NCBI GenBank assembly: GCA_030600745.1
Contig: JAUVLL010000074.1
Span: 1-10,764, forward strand
Origin: Spirochaetaceae bacterium
GTDB taxonomy: Bacteria > Spirochaetota > Spirochaetia > B11-G9
Length of the DNA stretch: 10,764 nucleotides
Direction: 5' to 3'
The position numbers and the translations under genes were made by a program. Positions within the stretch are counted from its first letter, which is position 1, and each line of letters starts with the position of its first letter. The notes beneath the pieces were generated by a model. The model worked only from the letters and a program-made list of their open reading frames with translations. It was not told the origin of the DNA and ran no database searches. Positions 6,854 to 10,764 of the stretch are shown piece by piece.

Positions 6854-6893
6854 ACAGAGACGCATCGTACTGTACAGCACGCTGCGTCTCTAC
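6854..6893. repeat. 40-base imperfect palindrome of the GTAGAGACG family (copy 2)
   Basis: Left arm 6854-6873 and right arm 6874-6893 are 20 bases each and match at 16 of 20 positions, around a central TGTACA. The outer part, CAGAGACGCA against TGCGTCTCTAC, is related to the palindrome at 5750-5777. On the minus (trxB) strand three of the four mismatches become G-U pairs, leaving one G-A mismatch; on the plus strand they would be A-C clashes. The predicted trxB transcription start falls at its edge. No U-run follows, so terminator function for gdhA is doubtful. Confidence 0.75.
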
Positions 6894-6899
6894 GGATGA

Positions 6900-6928
6900 A
6901 ATATAATAAAAACTATATGTATCGTCAA
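6900..6928 (-). promoter_or_regulatory. Candidate sigma-70 promoter for trxB
   Basis: On the minus strand TTGACG (6928-6923) and TATATT (6905-6900) are separated by exactly 17 bases; each box matches consensus at 5 of 6 positions. It begins 12 bases after the gdhA stop codon. Transcription would begin near 6893, leaving a leader of about 149 bases before the trxB ATG that holds the palindrome and the GC-rich repeat. This is the best promoter match in the window. Confidence 0.6.
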
Positions 6929-6940
6929 TATTTCTGCTTA

Positions 6941-8278
6941 CTAATATCCCAAATCCAGCATTGCATCGGCTACTTTTCGGAATCCAGCTATATTTGCTCC
7001 CTTTACGTAATTGATATAACCATCAGCCTGTTTGCCTTCAGTAACACAAGCTTCATGAATATCTCTCATAATTCGACCCAGCTTATTATCCACATCTTCT
7101 GCAGCCCAGGAATATTTCATTGAGTTCTGAGACATCTCTAATCCTGAAACTGCAACGCCTCCGGCATTGGCAGCCTTTCCAGGTCCAAAAGGAATCTTAC
7201 CAGCAATAAATTTATTAACTGCATCGGTAGTACATCCCATATTTGAAGTTTCAATAACATACTTTACGCCGAATTTTATCAGAGCATCTGCATCATCTTC
7301 GTTTAACTCATTCTGGAAAGCACAGGGGAAGGCCATATCAACCTTTTCTACCCATGGTTTCTTTCCTGCAAAAAACTTAGCGCCGAATTTTGCTGCATAA
7401 GGTTCAACAACATCATTGTTTGAAGATCTTAATTCCAGCATGTAGTCCCATTTTTCCTGTGTAGAAACACCCTCTTCATCAAGTATGTAACCATCAGGAC
7501 CTGAAATTGTAATAACCTTTGCTCCAAGTTCAGTGGCTTTGATACAGGCTCCCCAGGCCACATTACCGAAACCTGATACAGAGATCACCTTATCTTTCAG
7601 AGTGTCACCATGGGCTTTTACAACTTCATCAGCAAAATAAACACTACCATATCCAGTTGCTTCAGGCCTGATTAGAGAACCTCCCCAATTACGACCTTTC
7701 CCTGTAAGAACTCCGGTATTCTCTCCCCTAAGCCGCTTATACTGACCATACATATATCCTATCTCTCTACTGCCAACCCCAATATCTCCGGCAGGAACAT
7801 CTGTTTCCGGTCCGATATATTTTTGCAGCTCTGTCATAAAGGATCTGCAGAACCTCATAATTTCAGTATCTGACTTTCCTTTTGGATTAAAATCAGAACC
7901 ACCTTTACCTCCACCCATAGGAAGAGTAGTAAGGCTGTTCTTAAAAATCTGCTCAAAACCAAGGAATTTTAATGTACCGAGAGTAACGCTTGGGTGAAAT
8001 CGCAAACCACCTTTATAAGGTCCAATACTATTATTAAACTGAACTCTATAACCCTTATTTACCTGTACTTCTCCTTCATCATCTTCCCATTCAACCTTGA
8101 ACATAAAAGTTCTGTCCGGTTCCGTAATACGTTCCAGAATTTTAGCATCCAGGTATTCAGGATCGTTGTTAACAACATCAATTACAGACTCCAATACCTC
8201 GTTTACTGCCTGGATAAACTCAGGTTCTCCGGTATTCCTCATTTCCAAATCAGACATAAATTCTTTCTGGTTATACAT
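6941..8278 (-). CDS. gdhA: Glutamate dehydrogenase, hexameric class
   Basis: The product is 445 residues, as usual for the roughly 450-residue hexameric enzyme that interconverts 2-oxoglutarate plus ammonium and glutamate using NAD(P)H. The substrate domain shows GPYKGGLRFHP (Lys89), LPMGGGKGGSDF (catalytic Lys125) and PAGDIGVG (Asp165). The nucleotide domain shows VSGFGNVAWG (234-243), then VITISGPDGYI, and the C-terminal part has GKAANAGGVAVSGLEMSQNS (368-387). SGPDGYI resembles the clostridial NAD enzymes while GKAANAGGVAVSGLEM resembles the enterobacterial NADP enzymes, so coenzyme choice cannot be decided. ETSNMGCTT (343-351) replaces the commoner EGANMPTT. I place the start at ATG 8278 because GGAGGA (8291-8286) sits seven bases upstream; the in-frame TTG at 8293 would put that binding site inside the gene. 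It is divergent from the PEP/pyruvate-binding gene. Confidence 0.97.
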   Translation of the reverse strand: MYNQKEFMSDLEMRNTGEPEFIQAVNEVLESVIDVVNNDPEYLDAKILERITEPDRTFMFKVEWEDDEGEVQVNKGYRVQFNNSIGPYKGGLRFHPSVTLGTLKFLGFEQIFKNSLTTLPMGGGKGGSDFNPKGKSDTEIMRFCRSFMTELQKYIGPETDVPAGDIGVGSREIGYMYGQYKRLRGENTGVLTGKGRNWGGSLIRPEATGYGSVYFADEVVKAHGDTLKDKVISVSGFGNVAWGACIKATELGAKVITISGPDGYILDEEGVSTQEKWDYMLELRSSNNDVVEPYAAKFGAKFFAGKKPWVEKVDMAFPCAFQNELNEDDADALIKFGVKYVIETSNMGCTTDAVNKFIAGKIPFGPGKAANAGGVAVSGLEMSQNSMKYSWAAEDVDNKLGRIMRDIHEACVTEGKQADGYINYVKGANIAGFRKVADAMLDLGY

Positions 8279-8319
8279 TCCAATATCCTCCAAATGAACT
8301 ACTAAGTATTTATAAATGT

Positions 8320-8348
8320 ACAGTAACGCTCTCTACTGTGACAGTCAA
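8320..8348 (-). promoter_or_regulatory. Candidate gdhA promoter overlapping an ACAGTA/TACTGT inverted repeat
   Basis: On the minus strand TTGACT (8348-8343) is followed after 17 bases by TACTGT (8325-8320), a weak -10. The same stretch holds an inverted repeat, ACAGTA (8320-8325) and TACTGT (8334-8339) with an 8-base gap, and a further ACAGT at 8341-8345 that makes ACTGT-G-ACAGT with it. If the promoter is real, the repeats are placed where a regulator would block or help polymerase. Confidence 0.35.
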
Positions 8349-8446
8349 GACAATAATTTAAAGATTGCTGTATTATTCAATTATATTCCGATTTATAATT
8401 GATGTATAAGAGAAATATCAGATTGTAGAATCCTCAGCAATTATTC

Positions 8447-8475
8447 TTGTGTAACAAATTATGATGTAATATCAT
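8447..8475 (+). promoter_or_regulatory. Candidate promoter for the PEP/pyruvate-binding gene
   Basis: TTGTGT (8447-8452), 17 bases, TATCAT (8470-8475). The -10 matches consensus at 5 of 6 positions, the -35 is weak. ATGAT (8461-8465) and ATCAT (8471-8475) form a small inverted repeat over the -10. The start would be near 8482, giving a leader of about 60 bases. The -35 hexamer equals that of the lipoprotein candidate promoter. The rest of the 264-base gdhA divergent gap (8279-8542) shows nothing else I can name. Confidence 0.4.
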
Positions 8476-8542
8476 AGAGGAATAAAGGTTTCTGCCAGGA
8501 TATCAACAATAAGGGATGATCTTAGGTAAAAGGACATAACAT

Positions 8543-10764
8543 ATGGAACAATCAGATTTTATATTAAAAGAAACAGCTTTTCATGAACTCATGTCCAGAA
8601 GGATCAGGGAAATTCTCCTGGTTTGCAGTCATTATGACAAATTTATGCTTGATGAAGATGGTAGAATAGATGAACAGCTTTTTCAGGAATATATGGCACT
8701 CAGTCTTCATTATCCTCCCCGGATGACACAGGCAACCACAGCTGAAGAGGCTAATCAAGCACTTGAAAATAAATTTTTTGACCTGGTTATTCTAATGCTC
8801 AGTGTAGGAGAAGATAATCTCGTAGATTTAGCTGAAGGAATAAAAAGTAAATATCCTTCAAAACCAATAATTCTTCTTACCCCTCTATCTACCAAAGAAA
8901 CTATGAAAAGGATTAAAATGGAAGATTCAAGTTCAATCGACTATATATTTTCATGGCAGGGTAATACAAATATAATGCTTGCTATGGTTAAACTTCTGGA
9001 AGACAGGATGAATGTCGACCCGGATGTGAATAATGTAGGAGTTCAATCCATTATTCTAGTAGAAGATTCAGTCCGTTACTATTCAAGTTACCTCCCTGTA
9101 ATTTATGAAACACTATTCAAACAGGCAAGAAGCCTAATGAAAGAAGGGTTAAATGAATGGGAACAGACTATTCGAATGAGAGGACGACCCAAAATTCTTC
9201 TTGCCAGATCCTATGAAGAAGCTTTAACGTTATACGAGAAATACAAAAAAAATATCCTGGGTGTAATTTCTGATATTGCATATCTAAAAAATGGTAAAAT
9301 TGATAATGAAGCAGGATTAACTCTTTGTGCACATATTCGAAAAGAAAATTTTGACCTTCCAATTCTACTCCAGTCTTCACAATTGGAACATAAAGAAGAT
9401 GCTTTAAAAGCAGGAGCATCATTTATACACAAACACACAAAAACCCTGCTTAAAGAACTTGAACACTACATTCGAATTAATTATGGGTTTGGAGATTTCA
9501 TATTCAGAGACCCTGACACTCTTGGACCTGTAGGAACTGCAACAAATTTAAAGGAATTACAAAATCTGATAATGCAGATTGATGATAAATCTTTCACCTA
9601 CCATGTTCAAAATAATGAAATTTCAAAATGGCTTAAAGCCAGAGCACTGTTCAACCTGGCAAATTATTTAAGACCAAAAACTATTAGTGATTTTACAAAT
9701 ATTACCGAAATGAAGCAATTTATTTATAAATCAATAAAAGATTTCCGAACCCAGCATGGAAGGGGTATTATTGCAGAATTCAGTAATAATAGATTTGATG
9801 AGTTAACATTCTTTTCCCGAATAGGTTCCGGTTCATTAGGAGGAAAAGGAAGAGGACTGGCTTTTGTAGATCAACAGCTTAAAAAGAATGAAATTACCAA
9901 CAAATTCAACAATGTTATTATTTCCATCCCAAGAACAATTGTATTAACAACAGAAGTCTTTGATGAATTTATGAAGACAAATGATCTTTACGATATAGCA
10001 CTGTCCAATGATGATGATAAATTAATTTTAAATACTTTTTTGAAGGCAAAATTTCCTAAAACACTCCTTTCCAATCTGGATACAATTCTGAAAAATATTA
10101 CCCAGCCAATTGCTGTACGATCTTCCAGCCTTTTAGAAGATTCTCATTATCAGCCATTTGCAGGAATATACACTACGTATATGCTTCCAAATAATGGGGA
10201 GAAACTTTTATCCAGACGTAAAGAATTATGTAAAGCAATTAAAAGTGTTTATGCATCAACTTATCTTAAGCAAAGTAAAGATTATATGAAAGCAACTCAC
10301 AATATTGTTGAAGATGAAAAAATGGCAGTTATTATTCAGGAAATTACAGGAAATAATTTTAGGAATAAATACTATCCCAATATATCAGGTGTAGCCCGGT
10401 CTCTTAATTTTTACCCTATAGGTTCTGAAAAAGCTGAAGAAGGCATTGTAAATATTGCTTTAGGACTTGGTAAAACTGTAGTCGATGGAGGTATTTCTCT
10501 TAGATTTTCTCCTTATCATCCAAAGAAGATTATACAACTTTCAAATCCTGGACTGGCAATAAAGAATAGTCAAAAACAGTTTTATGCACTGGATATGAAT
10601 TCAAAAGATCTGGACCCAAAAGAAATCGATGGTGGTAATTTACTGCATACTGAAATTGAAGAAGCAGAAAAAGATAATTCCCTTGGTCTTATTGCATCTA
10701 CCTATGATTTTGAGAATAACAGGCTTAGGGAAGGTACAGACAGAAAGGGTAAAAAAATAATTAC
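8543..10764 (+). CDS. Receiver-receiver-PEP/pyruvate-binding (PPDK N-terminal) domain protein, cut by the right edge
   Basis: The frame is open from ATG 8543 (AGGA at 8531-8534, eight bases upstream) to the window edge, 740 codons with no stop. Residues about 20-157 have a receiver-like fold (REILLVCSH, FFDLVILMLSVG, KPIILLTPLS), but the usual phospho-acceptor Asp is Met85. Residues about 167-312 form a second receiver that keeps the acidic pair Glu174-Asp175, Asp244 in GVISDIAYL, Ser278/Ser279 and Lys297. Residues about 427-660 match the ATP-grasp PEP/pyruvate-binding domain of PPDK and PEP synthase: SGSLGGKGRGLAF (429-441), PIAVRSSSLLED (522-533), FAGIYTTYM (539-547), IIQEITG (597-603) and ALGLGKTVVDGG (639-650). 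The missing 3' end may hold a swivelling His domain or nothing more. Proteins of similar layout are known, mainly in Bacteroidetes, and their role is unclear. I infer a phosphorylation-controlled nucleotide- or PEP-binding enzyme; the substrate is unknown. Confidence 0.9.
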   Translation, partial: MEQSDFILKETAFHELMSRRIREILLVCSHYDKFMLDEDGRIDEQLFQEYMALSLHYPPRMTQATTAEEANQALENKFFDLVILMLSVGEDNLVDLAEGIKSKYPSKPIILLTPLSTKETMKRIKMEDSSSIDYIFSWQGNTNIMLAMVKLLEDRMNVDPDVNNVGVQSIILVEDSVRYYSSYLPVIYETLFKQARSLMKEGLNEWEQTIRMRGRPKILLARSYEEALTLYEKYKKNILGVISDIAYLKNGKIDNEAGLTLCAHIRKENFDLPILLQSSQLEHKEDALKAGASFIHKHTKTLLKELEHYIRINYGFGDFIFRDPDTLGPVGTATNLKELQNLIMQIDDKSFTYHVQNNEISKWLKARALFNLANYLRPKTISDFTNITEMKQFIYKSIKDFRTQHGRGIIAEFSNNRFDELTFFSRIGSGSLGGKGRGLAFVDQQLKKNEITNKFNNVIISIPRTIVLTTEVFDEFMKTNDLYDIALSNDDDKLILNTFLKAKFPKTLLSNLDTILKNITQPIAVRSSSLLEDSHYQPFAGIYTTYMLPNNGEKLLSRRKELCKAIKSVYASTYLKQSKDYMKATHNIVEDEKMAVIIQEITGNNFRNKYYPNISGVARSLNFYPIGSEKAEEGIVNIALGLGKTVVDGGISLRFSPYHPKKIIQLSNPGLAIKNSQKQFYALDMNSKDLDPKEIDGGNLLHTEIEEAEKDNSLGLIASTYDFENNRLREGTDRKGKKII

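Noticed and set aside
5750..6893. The two GTAGAGACG palindromes considered as intrinsic terminators
   Set aside because: Neither is followed by a U-run on either strand. One lies right before a ribosome binding site and the other right after a promoter-like sequence, so termination is not their obvious role.
8279..8293. A five-codon extension of GdhA from a TTG at 8293
   Set aside because: The GGAGGA at 8291-8286 would be inside it. That site lies at ideal spacing for the ATG at 8278.
9168..9438. Two overlapping minus-strand frames of 75-84 codons
   Set aside because: They lie antisense inside the large PEP/pyruvate-binding gene, which has clear domain motifs across this stretch.

Overview
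The window is AT-rich bacterial DNA with good AGGAGG-type ribosome binding sites and several TTG starts. My best guess is a spirochaete. That rests on the PEGA-domain lipoprotein with a TolB/CsgG-like middle and a barrel-like end, the low GC and the gene styles; it is an inference without any phylogenetic marker. No tRNA, rRNA, CRISPR array or intact insertion sequence is visible. No stretch without a gene reaches 300 bases.

Layout: positions 1-8278 are read entirely on the minus strand, and 8543 to the right edge on the plus strand. In minus-strand transcription order the genes are gdhA (glutamate dehydrogenase), trxB (thioredoxin reductase), a K+ uptake cluster (KtrB/TrkH-type channel subunit, KtrA-type RCK regulator, and a two-TM protein with a PAS-like domain), a 267-base gap holding a small inverted-repeat element, then a PEGA lipoprotein overlapping a secreted protein cut by the left edge. 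On the plus strand, divergent from gdhA, is a large gene cut by the right edge. It encodes two receiver-like domains followed by a PEP/pyruvate-binding (PPDK N-terminal type) ATP-grasp domain.

How the genes fit together: the K+ genes are tightly packed (18 and 12 base gaps) and form a clear operon; trxB lies 72 bases upstream and may be co-transcribed. K+ uptake and glutamate metabolism are often linked in osmotic and nitrogen balance, but the proximity here only hints at that. The lipoprotein pair is a separate envelope operon with its own candidate promoter.

The most unusual non-coding part is the gdhA-trxB gap. A strong promoter-like sequence (TTGACG, 17 bases, TATATT) would start a trxB transcript right at a 40-base imperfect palindrome, followed by a GC-rich run of four CGA[G/C]CAG heptamers about 20 bases apart, then the trxB ribosome binding site. 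A second palindrome with the same GTAGAGACG arm lies just before the ribosome binding site of the K+ channel gene. The most unusual proteins are the receiver-receiver-PPDK fusion, whose first receiver has lost its phospho-acceptor Asp, and the K+ channel subunit with an extra N-terminal membrane domain.
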